From Ifrita kowaldi (lineage: Eukaryota > Chordata > Aves > Passeriformes > Cinclosomatidae), in contig VZRS01006720.1 of NCBI GenBank assembly GCA_013398055.1, positions 7,085 through 71,084 of the forward strand: a DNA stretch of 64,000 nucleotides, given 5' to 3'. Positions 36,031 through 50,400 of this stretch are shown piece after piece; position 1 is the first letter of the stretch; each line of letters begins with the position of its first letter. The position numbers and the translations under genes are program-made. Under the pieces are notes generated by a model. It was given only the letters and a program-made list of their open reading frames with translations. It had not been told where the DNA came from and searched no databases.

Positions 36031-39000
36031 GAGATGCTCACCCTAAAGTGTAAATCACACAATCCGAGACTATGGAAACGGAGCAGTTCTTAAGCGTTTT
36101 TAGGCTCCTACTAGCGGTAGTGGTTTAGATTCATCACCGTGGTACAATAAAACTTCTACCTGACATGTCTATGGCAATGTGCAACAGACCTGATTCACCA
36201 TGTATCATCCTGTGGATGCAGAGCTACAGAATGAAGTTTGGGTTCAGCTTCCGTTTGGTTGGTATCCAATGTAATAATGTTATGGACTAACACATATCAA
36301 TCATTTTTTCAGTCGTGCCAGAAAGGGATATCCTCCTTGTGGGAACACATGCACAGCCAGACATGCGTAACCTCGTTTAGTAGTACACGCTGAGCCTTTT
36401 TACTGTGCTTGACTTCCCAGCTGCAAAAAGTGTGCTAATACATTCCTGACAGTCTAGGTACGTGGGCTTTTCCAAGCACTGAATAGATAAAATATATTCT
36501 TTGTATTTCTGAGGTCACAGACATGTAGACGTTGCTCTGAAATTGGTTTTGGACCGACAATAGGAAATCGTTTACATGGAGACTTTCTGTTTGTTACAGA
36601 AAGTGTTTCATATACTTTTACTGGTAAAATGCTACATTCCTACACGACTCTCATATGCTAATAATTCTCTTTTGGCTGCAGGTATATATATTTGCCAGTG
36701 TCCACCAAAAATGGTTTTACTGGGAGTGATACAGTGCAAAATACCAGGAACAAAGCCATGTAATCAATAGTCTCATTTTAGGTTGCACCGTTTTTCTGTG
36801 AAGATGCTGGGAAAAAATCTTACCTTGTTTGTGCTTACAGTTACACTGGTGGACCTGGTGTTTCTTAGGTGGAAATGATTGATGTATTTTCATTACTTTG
36901 CATCTTATTATCTCAATTTTCATTGCAACCTTACTTCGTAACTTTTCAATATGCTTTTCTTTTTTCTTTGATGGGTACTTGACAAGTATATTTAATTTGC
37001 TTGAGCTTTTTAGGATCAGATATCCCCTGTGCAGGACATAAGTGTACACAGCAATACTTACACTATGATTGAAACGAAGCAATTCACAAATTCTACAGGA
37101 AGCTACACAAGTAGAGGCACATATGCACTACCTCTGATTCTGATCTAATGCAGTAATGGTCAAAAGTTTTAAGGGATGCATTCCTAAAGGCATAAACATT
37201 GCATCTGTAAAGTGAATCAGTCTGTCCCATTAGGTATACCTGTGCAAGCACTCAATAAAATTCTGTTAAATAGCTGAGATATTAATGTTCCTATTTTCTT
37301 CACTAATGTTTCTCTCTTTGCATTTTTCCTAGTGTGATGTGTAAAAGAGCTGGCATCCCGATCAAGAAGTAATAGGATAGCAGCTATTTTCCTTTCTACT
37401 TTTTGGAATGCCACTTGAAAAACCAGAGTTAAAATTTAGCAATAACTGTATCAGTAAACTGCATTAGGCCCATGGTTTTAAAGTTAAAAACTAAGACGTG
37501 TCTTAACCATAGGCCTTTAAAAATAAGTAAATACGAAAGAAAATTATAGTAAATATTAATGAGCCATCCAAGTCAGGCCTGAGTGACTAACAGAAATTTG
37601 ACTGGCCACTAGAAAATACAGTCCTTAGACATCACCTTCAAATTAGTAAGGATATTTATGTAATGATTACTGGCCTTTGATGTAAGCATGTTCTTCTATA
37701 TGCAAATTAGTCCTGTGCAATAAATCAAATTACATAATTTGGCCCTTAATTCATCTTAGATTTTAAAATTCAGAATATTAAAGCATGGCATTATATCAAG
37801 CTGCATTTCTGAGATGACTGGGCCACAAAGAGGAGAACATGTTATAATTTCTCATCTTTGAAATCTTACCTGTATGTGTAAAAATCCAGAGTATTTGTTA
37901 GATGCCACAAAAACATGCAGCATAAATTCTTTGTGCTTTATGTTCTGATGTAGCTGGTTGCAGCAAGGTGAGGGACTTTGCTGTTTCTGATAAATGGCCA
38001 AGAATGAGTTGTTAGTTTGTATTATTGTGGCGCTGAAGAGATTTTCTTCAGTGGGGATGTTTGCAGCTGAAAACTTAAAACTTTAGCTGGATAAAGCCAC
38101 CAAAATATTGAAGCATGTGTTCAGTGGTGTGTATCAGTGCTGCTTCGCTCACTGAAACTGCTCTGCATGAAACATTGATGTGTATATGTAAGTGAAGTTC
38201 TGGAGCCCATAAGTAGGCACATCATCAAAGACAAAAGATAAAACTTGAAATTTCACTATTGTGACATAAGCAGAAACAACTTTAAAAGTTGTTTGGGGTT
38301 GCATTTTTTTTAATAATTAAAAAGCAGCTGCTAGTTGTTGAGGCTTAAATTCGCACTCCTTTATAGCAGACGTTAAAACACAGCTTTTTATTGGCTTTAT
38401 GGTGAATTAAACTGAAAACCAGTGTATTCCTACTCACAGTCTAATCAAGGCCTTCCACACACTAAGAACATTTTATCAATTTAACTTGACACCATGGTAA
38501 CATTTTACAGCTATGTTAGCAGTGAATGCTCATTATGTTTGAAACTTTTAATTCTGCTAAAGCAAATCACGTTACTCTGGCATCAACATTAACAGGCTTA
38601 AAAGTGGATGTTCTAAATCATCTCTGCATTTTGTAAGCCAGGGATCAAAGTCACTGCAAAATCCACTGACAGCATGCCAAAATAAAATCAGAGGGTATTG
38701 GTAAGGAGAGGACTTCCTTGGGGGCGGTGAGGGAGGGAGGAGGAGTTACTCTGAATTACAAATCTATTAAACGTCATTTGAGTCCTTGACCAGGACAAAT
38801 TTACGAAGTTTATCTTTGAACAAGTGTGATTTCTGTTAACTTTTTGCAAAATTCTCTGGAAAATATTTTTGGCAATAATACTGTGTACTGAAACCTAAGT
38901 GCACCAGCTTTATACTCATTTTTAGAAAAGATCTTTCAAAGCCCTCTTCTATGAAGGTGGAAGTCCCATAAGGTCAGGGAGTATTCCTTGTCTCAGCTGG

Positions 39001-42000
39001 GCTTGTGTATGGAACTTGTTATGAGTGGAGGGTTGGCCAGTGTGCTTTTTGATACCTTTCCTGTAACTGTCCATTATTAAAACCCATATAACAGAACCCA
39101 GATAATCAACAATATATGTTAAGAAACTTAACTTGTCTTTCAGTCTAGTAAAGTTGCTTATCATTAGCCATCCTTCCAAACACCTGCATTCAATATAGCA
39201 TAAAGCATTTAGCTACATTTTATGTACAACATCTTGGCTACAAGATAGGGGTTTTTTAAAGGCTATTTAGCAAGCCATTGGTATCGTGACTTACCCTGTG
39301 AATCTTTCAATCAAAAAGCTTCAAATTGCAACAGTATTTGGATGGGAATTTTCTGCGGAACTCAGACATACTACAGGTAATGATCCTGCTAATTTGCTAT
39401 ATAAGGTATTTATCTTTTTATTTCATCTCAAGAACACATGAGTTCAGCAGATTCCTCATTCCCAGGTGCAAGAACTGAAGAGTCAAATGTCTTAATTGTC
39501 TAAATACCAAATTTTGTAATTAATCATGTTTCTGTGTAAATTCCCTATGGAATATACAGGATAAGATGTTTGCCTAGCTAGTTATTGAGTCTGTATGCTA
39601 TTTTACAAGAGCATTCATAGTGCATGTGCTGGTAAAACATTCCTGAGTACTTTCAGACACTGAATGTAGATGTAAAAACACTTCTGTCTTTTAGTTCTAC
39701 CTTGGTTTAAGTTTTAGGCCATTCTGTGCTGCAGGTGATGACAGCCTGGTTTAATTACATTCTGCAGGGCTTGCTCCTGCAAGAAGAGAAGAGGAGCAAG
39801 GCCTTTTTGCTGTGGTGAGCTCTTATATCTGGTTGTTTTACATAACATCGTTCCTGCACACTCCCTTGGGAAAGAGTGAAGCCAGATTTCATTCTAAACA
39901 AGTTAGGTCTCTTCAATGTACATGTCACAAAATGTAGTTCAGTCTAAGTTCTTATCTCTGGATGTGCAGCTGGAATGAGATCATGTAAGAAGGACTGGAA
40001 AAATCAGGAGGGAAGTGGTGCCAAACAAGTGATACAAGAGGACATTTCAGAGGCAGCCGTTATGTTTATTGTGGCCAACAGACTTCCCATTACATTAACC
40101 TAGCTAGAGAGCTGGGGGTGAGGCTGTTCATTCTTCTTCACTTGGACTGGAGATAAGTCATCCATGTAGGCATTATACAGCTATCCAGTAATTTTCACAG
40201 GATTGCTCGATTGGCTTGTCTACCCATTCCTTAAATTTGAGCCTCATGTATGGAGGGAGGGTTGTGTGCAGCAGCCTGTGTTCACACTGTTCATATAAAC
40301 TATCCTGGCTTCACTATCTGCCATGTCTGACATTCCCATTAAAAAAAAAAAAAAAAAGGCAGGGTTATTTGGAGGGGCTTTTTATTAGGTTAGTTTTATT
40401 TTAAATCAGTTCTGTCAGCTGGGTAGCCACTTGGCCATATGGATGCTTGTGCCAACACAAAGGAGACCTAGCTGCATAAGAAACAAAGGATGACTGGAGG
40501 CAGAGTCTTTAAAGCCAATAATGCAGACAGTGCTTGTGGATCCACCATCACCGCAAGCTTTTCTGCTTCCTGAAGCTCATTCTCAAAGCCTTTGGCCCAA
40601 ACAGTTTCTCGAGTAATCTAAAAGGGCATTCAGAGGACTTTCCAGAATAACAGCCCTATCAAAGATGTGTAAAGTGAGCCATTCATCTTAGTGAATGAGT
40701 GTGCTTTAGAGAAGAATGAAGCTTTTTAATGTAGGTCAGAGTGGTAACAGTTCCATTTATCTGCTACAACTCAAAAATTTCAGTATTGCCATTTGCAAAC
40801 TGGGGAGGAGACAGATTTGCCCTCACACAAATCTCTTAATGGCCCTCTGGCAATAATGCAGATCTTTGAGGAGGGAGAAGAGCAAAGATCTCTGTTATTT
40901 ATAGGATTGATGCTCTTGCCATCATCACTTGGTTTTGATTATTAAGCTGGAACGTTTTCGTGATGTAATTTATATTAAGATTCCTAGGATCAGTTATGTG
41001 GACATGATTTGGTCTGGCCTTTCTGTTGAGGATCTATGTCTAAGAAAGGGTCTCCTCCCAAACCGCTGCAGTCCTGTGGTAGTTCCCTACACATAACCTT
41101 TAGCATGTGTCAGATGGTGCCCCACGTTCCATTTCACTGGCCCGTAAGTGTGTCTGGAGTAAATATTGTGTGCCTGTAATAAATGTAAAGCTGTAATCAC
41201 AGACAGCAGAGCCACAGCAAAAGCTCAAGTGGATATAAAACCACACTGGAAGGATGAGTTGGATTAACTAATACTATTTCTGAAGGGACTGTTTTGAGAA
41301 ATCCTTTGGCCTGGCAACATTCTAGTTAGCCCACTGTCAGTATGCCAGGAGATGCTGTCCAAGGAGACAGATCATAGTTCTAGACAACCAGAATTCTAAA
41401 CGTGCAACATTCCTGGTAATTTTGTCTCTAAGCAAAAAGTTATGTGGAATCATAACTGCAGCTGCAGTGAAGAAAGGTTGTCTTGATGTCACTTTATCTG
41501 TGTCGAGTAAATTAATTGTTATCTGTATAAATGGGAGTAGCACATAAACATCAGATGATCCCAAATGCTTCATCTTGATCCTGACATCTCTTACCATCTT
41601 TGATCAACAACAAATGAACAGCAGGGCAGAAGACAGCTTTCTGACAAAACAATTACAAAAAGCAAGCTATGCTTTGCAGTCACAAAGCAGTATAGAAGAG
41701 GAATCCCACACAAAGGGAAGTCCACCTTCTTTGGACATTTGTTTGTCAGATAAATCCTGCTATCTGGAAAGTTTTCTGAGGAAAAACCCTTTACTTGGAA
41801 AGTAAACCCACTTGTGATCTTTTTTTTCTGTCAGTTCTTGCCTTACGTCTACCACCTAGTGTTGATATGAACAATTTCCAAGTAAAGACTGCAAGTGTGC
41901 TCTGCAATTCTCTGCTCTGACCTGCTAAGAATTCAGTGAGTCCTTTGCCTTAGTGCTTTTGTGTTGTTCTCAACTGAATACCAGCATTTAAAAACAGATG

Positions 42001-44037
42001 CACATTCTTGAAAGGTCTGCTGATTTTAATGAACTAAAAGTCTTTATTTTTTATTTTCTGGAAGGATAGAATGGGGGTTTTTTTGGGCCATTGTACTGAA
42101 TGACAACAAGGTTTGGAAAGATTTGGATCCTTGGGCATCATGCAGAATTTAAAGTGAAGTTTGTCACCTCTGCAGGGCTAACTGCTTCCCTCGGGTTAGT
42201 ATTTCTTCTGGAAGGACAGGCACACTGCAACAAAAACAACCTTTCAGCTGTTTGGAGTTAGACCTAGCACATCTGGGAACTTGCTGAGCTACTTCAACTC
42301 ACACAGAAAACCATTTAGGGTTTTTTCTTACTAGATGGGTTAGTCTTGTGTGAGGTTAGTGAGATGAACTGGTTTATAGGGCATCCAGCAAGAACTGGAT
42401 TACTCAGAGTAGCATGGAGAAAAGGGGAATCTTCATGTTGAAATGAGTTACCAAGTCAATTTCAGCCTTGCACCCATGAAACAGAGAAGGTAGAGCAAAA
42501 CGTGTAAGTTACCCATATTATTTTCAGTACAGTTATTTCAAATACTAATTTAAGTGTAAATTGAACTAAACTGTTTATATGTACTGGAGTGAATTAGGGT
42601 TGGATCACACGTTTTTCTGGTTCACATGTGGAAGGAGTAACCCGTGATCTTAATAGTGCTGGGAATGGTGAGGTCTTCAGCTGACTCAGCACGGTCTATA
42701 GGGATACCTGACTGCTGTGATGGCAGGGGCAGACCTTGTCCTCCTTCCAAAGACAGCAGTTCTGTATGCAAGTAATACAATGCAAGTTAGAGGATGTGCC
42801 TTTGAACCAACTCATTGTAAAGAGAGAGAGAAGAAAGGTTTTTAAACCAATGGTGATACTAGTATTGCTGGAAATGATAGTTTTGGTGACAGTATTAAAA
42901 GCCAAAGAAGGTTAATACTGAGGAATCAGTGTAAAATGTGAAAAGTGGTAGATAAACATACACTGAAAAAACTGTATCCATGTCACTGTATAAATGAATA
43001 TGATCAAAAAACTGTTATTTTCTAGGGATCTCTCTCCTGACTTCTCAGAATTGTTTTAAGAATGCAGATTAAATCCACCTTGGTGGAAAGTATTTGCCTT
43101 CATAATGTCTCTCATAAAAGAATCGACAAGGAAATAATTAAGCATAAAGCAGGAAATAATACATTATATCCAGTAATATTTTTATGTGAAGTTTTATGAA
43201 GAGGGACTTGGATGGAATTTAGGCCTCTGTGTATAAATAAACCTGGTGGGTGTTGCTGCTGCAGTAAAGACTTGACTGTTTGACTTGAGTTGTGCCTTTG
43301 TATGTGCCTAGAACTGACCTGGCTTTGGCCAGGCTGTGCAGGTCTGTGCCCAAACATGACTGGGATCCAGAAAGTTGTTACTTGAATACACTGAAAAGAA
43401 AACCCTGCAGATGCAGAGGAAAACCCTGCAAATGTAATACAGACCATAGAGTACTTACACAATCACTAAGGGAAGTAGTGGCTAGTAGGATTTTGCAGAA
43501 TAACAGTTAAGGCATGGCATTTGTGTCCTACCATGTCATTGTTCCCTGCACTGTTTCTATGTCTTCTGTGGGTTACTGGACATAACAGACCCCTTGCCCA
43601 GGACAGAATAGGGAACTCATGCCTGCCCCTTCTACATGGGCATCAATTCTGTGTACTTTCTCTCTGGCTCACTCAATTCTCCAGTTCAGTGCTGCACATT
43701 GCTGCAAGCCTTCAGCAGGCAGAGGGGGACATTCCCCTACACCAGCATAAGCAGGGGGAGAGGCTAGGAGGAGGGTAAATGCTGGTTAAGGAGTTAAGAG
43801 TTGTGTTTTCCCCACCAGCCCTGCCTAACCAAAAAGTTCTCCTATGGCTTCAACTGTTTGGTTAATTGCAGAGGACTAACTCGTTAGGAAGACCATGGAG
43901 ATGGTAACTGGAAATTATGGGATGAAATTTTAACTGAACATGTTTTCTTTGATCAATTAAAATATTATTTTCTTTCAATTAAGGCTGTTACTTGTGGCAT
44001 GTAGGTGAGCCAAGACATGTAGGCAGAGGTTGTATGT
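36031..44037. other. Region without recognised gene or repeat
   Basis: 8 kb, AT-rich. A poly(A) tract near 40340. No exon with convincing splice sites and no PPAT motif seen on either strand. The plus-strand frame 41575-41805 (76 codons) is hydrophilic with no known motif and no supporting signals. If a divergent gene starts in the gap, this would be its first intron. Confidence 0.55.
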
Positions 44038-44043
44038 TTTATT
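44038..44043 (-). terminator. Candidate poly(A) signal of the two-SANT gene
   Basis: AATAAA on the minus strand (plus TTTATT), about 190 bases after the stop at 44230. Position fits a short 3' UTR. Confidence 0.55.
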
Positions 44044-44229
44044 AGACTAACTGACATCACTGCTAAGAGCTCATAGTTAAGGATTATGATAGAAACTCAC
44101 ATCTTGTTTTAGTTTAAATGACTGAAGGTGATTGTATTTAAGGGAAGCAAGCATGTACTCATGTGGGTATCCGACACTCTTAAGTATTTCATTTCTTACT
44201 ACCTGACAGAACCTATCTGCATGTTAATG

Positions 44230-44444
44230 TCATAGAAAGTTCATTAAACCAACCTGTTGTATAGCTGATGGATCAGCATACAGCTGTGTTCTGTTGGGGT
44301 CTTGCATTTCTTCCTGCTTACAAAGCCTTTCAAACAGAAACGTTTTGCCTTCTGTTACCGTGTGCACTCTCTCTGTTAATAGTTTTTGGAAGTGGAGTAT
44401 GGTGTTTTCAGAAGCACTTTTCTTAAGTGGAACAGGTGACACCT
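44230..44444 (-). CDS. Two-SANT gene, terminal exon
   Basis: Acceptor TTGTCCACAG. Encodes VSPVPLKKSASENTILHFQK, then a probable helix (LLTERVHTVTEGKTFLFERL), ending VGLMNFL and TGA. An internal CAACAG|GTTGGT could act as a donor but the frame closes soon after. Confidence 0.72.
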
Positions 44445-47400
44445 CTGTGGACAAAAGCAAAGTACGTAGTTAGAGTGCACAAGTCAATGAACTGCTGACA
44501 CTGAAGTTTTGTACATGCTGGATTTTCCTAAAGCTGTTCTTCTGTTCTGCTCTTTTGGCAGGCATTGCCTGCTGTTGTGCAAGGGACCATTGTATAATGG
44601 AGAGTAGGAATGCAGCAGACCCTGTAAAAATCACTTATATCTCAAACTTTCAGTTTTGCCTAGCTATAGCCCTCTCCAAGAGGTACTTACATAACAGGCA
44701 ATAAATGAAAGTCTATTTAATCACATAGAGTGATTAAATACAGTGTTAGTACAATTTGTGATGGTGAACTAAAGGGGTTGAATTCAAAAATGTTATATTC
44801 AGATAATTTCCCTTCATCTGTCTGTAGATATCATTTCAGTATTAAAAATAGGGGTGAGCACCTTAAAACTAAGTTTTTTTGTTCCTCATTGTTTGATTTT
44901 CTTTTTATTTAGGGCCTCACAATTCTGCAGGAAGAAAAATAAGCTTCTGATGTTCCCCATATCAGATCACATGCCACATATTTCTATCCTTCCCATCATG
45001 TTTTCTCTCTCCACGATTCTCTATCCTATCTTGTCTTTGACACAGCTGTCTTAACCTGTTTACATGTTTACAGACACAGTAATGCAATATTAGGGAATCA
45101 CATCCATGACTGTGCCTGTCCCTACTTACCCGTAAGCAACACAGGCAATTGAGACATCTTGTTTTTTAAATATTATCTTTTCTTTGCATATGATTGTTAC
45201 AAATCAAGTAAGTTTTTCTTTATGTTTACCTCATTTATACCAGGGATGAGGATTGAAATAAATAAATTGCAATTTTCCTTAGGCCTACATTTTTATCAGA
45301 ACTCTTGTTTTGCCGATTGTTGTGGGTGAAAGAAGAATGTTGGTTTGGAGCTTGGTGTTAAGTTCCAGGATTATTTTTTGTAACTGTTTGAATACTGGAT
45401 ATAAGGATCTGGCATCCAATTCAACAGCAGTGTATAGATGCTTTTAAAAGTCAGGGGCTCTTACCATCATTCCATGTTTTCCTCTTGATACTCAAAGATC
45501 CTGTGTTTGATGTAGCATCTCCCACTGAAACTTAGAAGAGAAAAACAAGGTGACTAAGTGTTTTGTCGAGATTCTCAAGGCACAGTCAGTCGCACACCGA
45601 AAAGTTTTATACTACAAAAGCAAATACCCTAGGACAAGACACATTTATTTGGCAGATGCCTCAAACAGATTAGTAACTGAAGCTTCTTTTCTGAAAGGTT
45701 ATTGCTTTACTGGCTGCTGCATCAGCATTCACAGCCCAGATTACACAGTCCTTTTCTAGCATGCTAAAATGTAAAACAGCCAGGTTGGTTGGTGGTGTTG
45801 ACAACATCCTTGGTGTTGACAAATCCTATTCATGGAGAGTAGAAACGAGCAGTAATATATTCAGTTTCTGTATTTGGAAGAAAATACATGTCTTGAGAAT
45901 GTGATCGAGCACAAGACTGAGGCAGGGGAGAAGAGCAGTCAACCCACAGCTCTGTGGATGTCATTCCAGCCACAACTAATGCACTACTGTATGGTGCCCT
46001 TGGACACCACATTAGGGCTCTGATTTATGACTGAGGACAGCTGGCTTAAGGATGGTTCCAACAGTTTCTGCTCAAGCCATCCATGTGGCCTTTGCTGCAG
46101 AAATGGTGCAGGTCCTCAACTAACATTTGTGATGTTGCAAACTATTACCTAACACATTGAGAACAATCACAGTTCTGCTTTACCTTAAGTCACTGAACCC
46201 TAAGTTGCAGAGGTTCAGTTATTTCTAGAAGAGCACCTGATCTGCCTGGAGCAGGGGCAGGTGTCCCTGAGGTCTGGAGCAGTTGGGCAGTCACGAGAAC
46301 CCTTACAGCAGACACAAGATTAGCTGTGTGGTTCCTAGATCAGAGGCGTTTTGATACTAAAATAGAAGCAAACTCTATTTTGAAAACTGAATCTTCTTTA
46401 GCAAAATTAATACAATCATTACAAGTGCTCAAATAAACATTGCTGCCCTGGATTTTTCTCTATCTTGACTGCGGTGAGTATTGAATTAATATAGTTTGGG
46501 TTTTTTGGAGTCCTTGCACTTGGCTTGATTGCTCCTGATGTGTGCAGTTCTAAATGGTATGAGCTTGCAGCTCTCTGTCCATCAGACTTTACATGCCTGC
46601 TGTATGACCACTAAAACCTGCCATGTGTTCTAGCATCATTTCATTGTATGTCACTTAGGATTTCAAAAGCAAAGATTCCCCAATCACATTGAAAGCTTCA
46701 GTGCTTTCACTTTTTGCTAATATTCTCACTTCCACATGTCTCCATAGACCACTTGTGTTCCCTGAGTATTCCCTATGTGACCATGAAGATACAGCTTCCC
46801 CAGTTATTTTCCCTCCCCATTTCTGGCCACATATTTCACACCTACAACATGGCTCAAACAGGCAACTTTAGGAAGTGTCACTTAAAGCAGTTTCTCTCAT
46901 CACTGAAGTTTTTAGTACCTGATAGGAGACTTGAGCTTTCACATCCCCAGCCTGAGGTTCCCAAAGTCTGTCTTCTTAAGATACAGTCAACTTCATCATA
47001 AAATCTCATTTTTCTCCTGGGATTCCCAAGATGCTCATTTTCTTTCTGCAGTGCACGGTATTCATATTTTAGGTTCTTGTACTTTGTGCGACACTGTTTC
47101 CAGTCTCTGTCTATACCACGTTTCATTAACCTTCTGGCAATTTCCTCAAATATTTCTTTATTTCTTGTGGCCCCTTCAAGCATTTGTTGTATCTTTTCAT
47201 CTGACCATATGTTTATCAGAGCCCTAACTTCATTATCGCTCCAGTGTTTTCCTGCTCCAGTATCATTAACTGTAATAACTTTAAAGTGATTTTGTGCTTC
47301 TTCCAACGGAATGTGATTGTCTGAAAATATAAATAAAAAACCAGCTAACTGTAAATGCTATAAATACATGCTAAATATACATATATGAAAGCATAATTGC

Positions 47401-50400
47401 AGCTAATGACTGATCTTGTAACTTTATAATATTAGTATCCATACACAATTGTTTTCTCTTAAGATTGCAAAATACGTAGCAAGTGGAATCTGGTTTCTCC
47501 AAGGAATCTAAAATTTTGCCACTGTTGTTGTGAAATTAAAGACAGATGTATCCAAGTGTTACATGTAGGAAAGCAATAATCCTTAAGCTTTAAAGATGAC
47601 AGCATTGGTGAGAAGTGTGGTTTCAAATTAAAATGGCAACGTGCAAATGAAAAGGCTACTGGGGATTCAACAGAAGAAAAAAAATCTTCAAACTCAAAAA
47701 TAGTCAGAAGTAGGCAGATGCTGCTCATCGGATATGTATAGAAGGCAAAGTTGAACAGTATTTAAACAAGTTTTGCTCATGACAAGGAAAAGAGTTATGA
47801 AACTAATTTTTAAGTTTACTGACAAAGCTAGACTGGAGTCAGGAGTAGAAAAGTAGAGCTGTATTTACAGTAGAGATCTGATTGCTCCAGCTTTGGTACT
47901 AAAATTACAGTGTGATTTATCTCATAATAAATGCATGGAAATTAATACTCACCTGTCCCAACCATCTGTTTTGCTACTGGCGTACAAGATCTGTCTTCTG
48001 AGGTAGTGCTTATAGAATCATCATCTATAGAAACACACAGTTTTAAATAGACTTGGATTTAGTCAAATAAATTGCTAATATTATTGTCATCCTCTGTAGG
48101 AAACACCTATTTCCACCTAAAAGTGTCCTAAGCCCTTAGTCTAACCCATTAGTTATAGACTTGAAGAATCACAGAGTCACAGAATCATTTAGGATGGAAG
48201 CAGTAATCATTTAGGATGGACTTAGCATTGCCAAGTCCACCGGTAAACCACGTCCCTAAGTGCCACATCTATGTGTCATTTAAATCCCTCCAGGGACAGT
48301 GACTCCACCACTGCCCAAGTCCAAGGTGACAGTTGTGCAGACCTCCCTCCTTATTTCACCAAGAACTGAAAACGCTGCCATTTTGTGACTGCTGTGGCCA
48401 AGAGGCTCCAACCACCAGCAGTCGTCTATTCACAAACACCAGGTCCAGTGGGTACCTCCCCTAGCTGGCTCCGTCACAGCTGTGTCCGGCAGTTGTCTGC
48501 CACACACTCCAGGAATTTCCTAGGCTGTGTCCTCGGCTGTGCTGTACTTCCAGCATACATCTGGTAAGAGACTTCTGCTGGTCTCCCCCAAGGCCCAGCA
48601 ACTGTGAGACTTCTCCCAGCTTATAAAANCAGCAGTCGTCTATTCACAAACACCAGGTCCAGTGGGTACCTCCCCTAGCTGGCTCCGTCACAGCTGTGTC
48701 CGGCAGTTGTCTGCCACACACTCCAGGAATTTCCTAGGCTGTGTCCTCGGCTGTGCTGTACTTCCAGCATACATCTGGTAAGAGACTTCTGCTGGTCTCC
48801 CCCAAGGCCCAGCAACTGTGAGACTTCTCCCAGCTTATAAAATCTTTCAGCTGCCTCTTCACCCTGGCTGGGTGGTTGGTAGCAGACTCCCACCAGGATA
48901 CCTGCCTTGTTGCCTTCTCCTGATTCATATCCATACATCCTCAACCCTACTGTCACCATCATGAGCTCTAGACAATCAAAACACTCTCTAACATGCAGAG
49001 TACCCCACAGTCTCCCCTTCCTTGCCTGCCCCTTCTGAAGTTTGTAGGCATCCATTGCAGCACTCCAGTTGTGCAAGTCATCCCTCTGTGTCCTCAGGAT
49101 GGAAACTATGATATAGTTTTCCAGCTACACAATGGCTTCCAGCTCATCCTGTTTGTTGCCCTTGCTGTGTGCACTGGTGTAGATGCACCACAGCTGGGCT
49201 TTTGACCCCACCATCTTTTGGGGGTGAGAAGTTCTAATTTCTACATCGTTATTTTCAAGTGCTTCTGTGGTTTCTAACACATCAATAACCTCCCTGTGTC
49301 TTTGCTGATCTCCATCCCCTGACTCTACAGAAACAGCAGATCAAAGGACCTCTCTAGAACACCATCCCTCAAACATTGGCATATTGCCCCCAGGCTCTCT
49401 AGTAAGTCTGGTTTTATCTCTTTCCACCTGCAAATTTAGTTTAAAGCTCTTTCAATGAGCCCTGCTAACTCTGTGCTAAGATCCTTTTCCCCCCTTTGAG
49501 ATAGGTGTCAGCAAGTCTGGTGTCATGGAGCCATGACTAGAAAACCCAGCATTTTCCCAGTGTCACCAAGCTTGGAGCCAGATAGTGATCTGCTGGCTCT
49601 TCCTGTTTCTTGCAGCTGGATACTTGTGCTCTTGATCCCTTAACCAGTTGTTCCAAGGCCCTGNNNNNNNNNNNNNNNNNNNNNNNNNNNNNNNNNNNNN
49701 NNNNNNNNNNNNNNNNNNNNNNNNNNNNNNNNNNNNNNNNNNNNNNNNNNNNNNNNNNNNNNNNNNNNNNNNNNNNNNNNNNNNNNNNNNNNNNNNNNNN
49801 NNCTGGCGTACAAGATCTGTCTTCTGAGGTAGTGCTTATAGAATCATCATCTATAGAAACACACAGTTTTAAATAGACTTGGATTTAGTCAAATAAATTG
49901 CTGATATTATTGTCATCCTCTGTAGGAAACACCTATTTCCACCTAAAAGTGTCCTAAACCCTTAGTCTAACCCATTAGTTATAGACTTGAAGAATCACAG
50001 AGTCACAGAATCATTTAGGATGGAAGCAGTAATCATTTAGGATGGACTTAGCATTGCCAAGTCCACCGGTAAACCACGTCCCTAAGTGCCACATCTATGT
50101 GTCATTTAAATCCCTCCAGGGACAGTGACTCCACCACTGCCCAAGTCCAAGGTGACAGTTGTGCAGACCTCCCTCCTTATTTCACCAAGAACTGAAAACG
50201 CTGCCATTTTGTGACTGCTGTGGCCAAGAGGCTCCAACCACCAGCAGTCGTCTATTCACAAACACCAGGTCCAGTGGGTACCTCCCCTAGCTGGCTCCGT
50301 CACAGCTGTGTCCGGCAGTTGTCTGCCACACACTCCAGGAATTTCCTAGGCTGTGTCCTCGGCTGTGCTGTACTTCCAGCATACATCTGGTAAGAGACTT

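Noticed and set aside
34755..36093. Two long open frames (over 430 codons) on opposite strands
   Set aside because: Most of their length is N from the 881-base gap; the flanks are CpG-island sequence with no motif.
41575..41805. Plus-strand 76-codon frame in the spacer right of PAICS
   Set aside because: No recognised motif, no splice or promoter context, and the composition is compatible with chance.
45130..45157. Short minus-strand ATG frame ending in a strong phase-1 GTAAGT donor, possible alternative first exon
   Set aside because: Only nine codons, no evidence of a promoter, and such a donor can occur by chance; kept out without transcript support.
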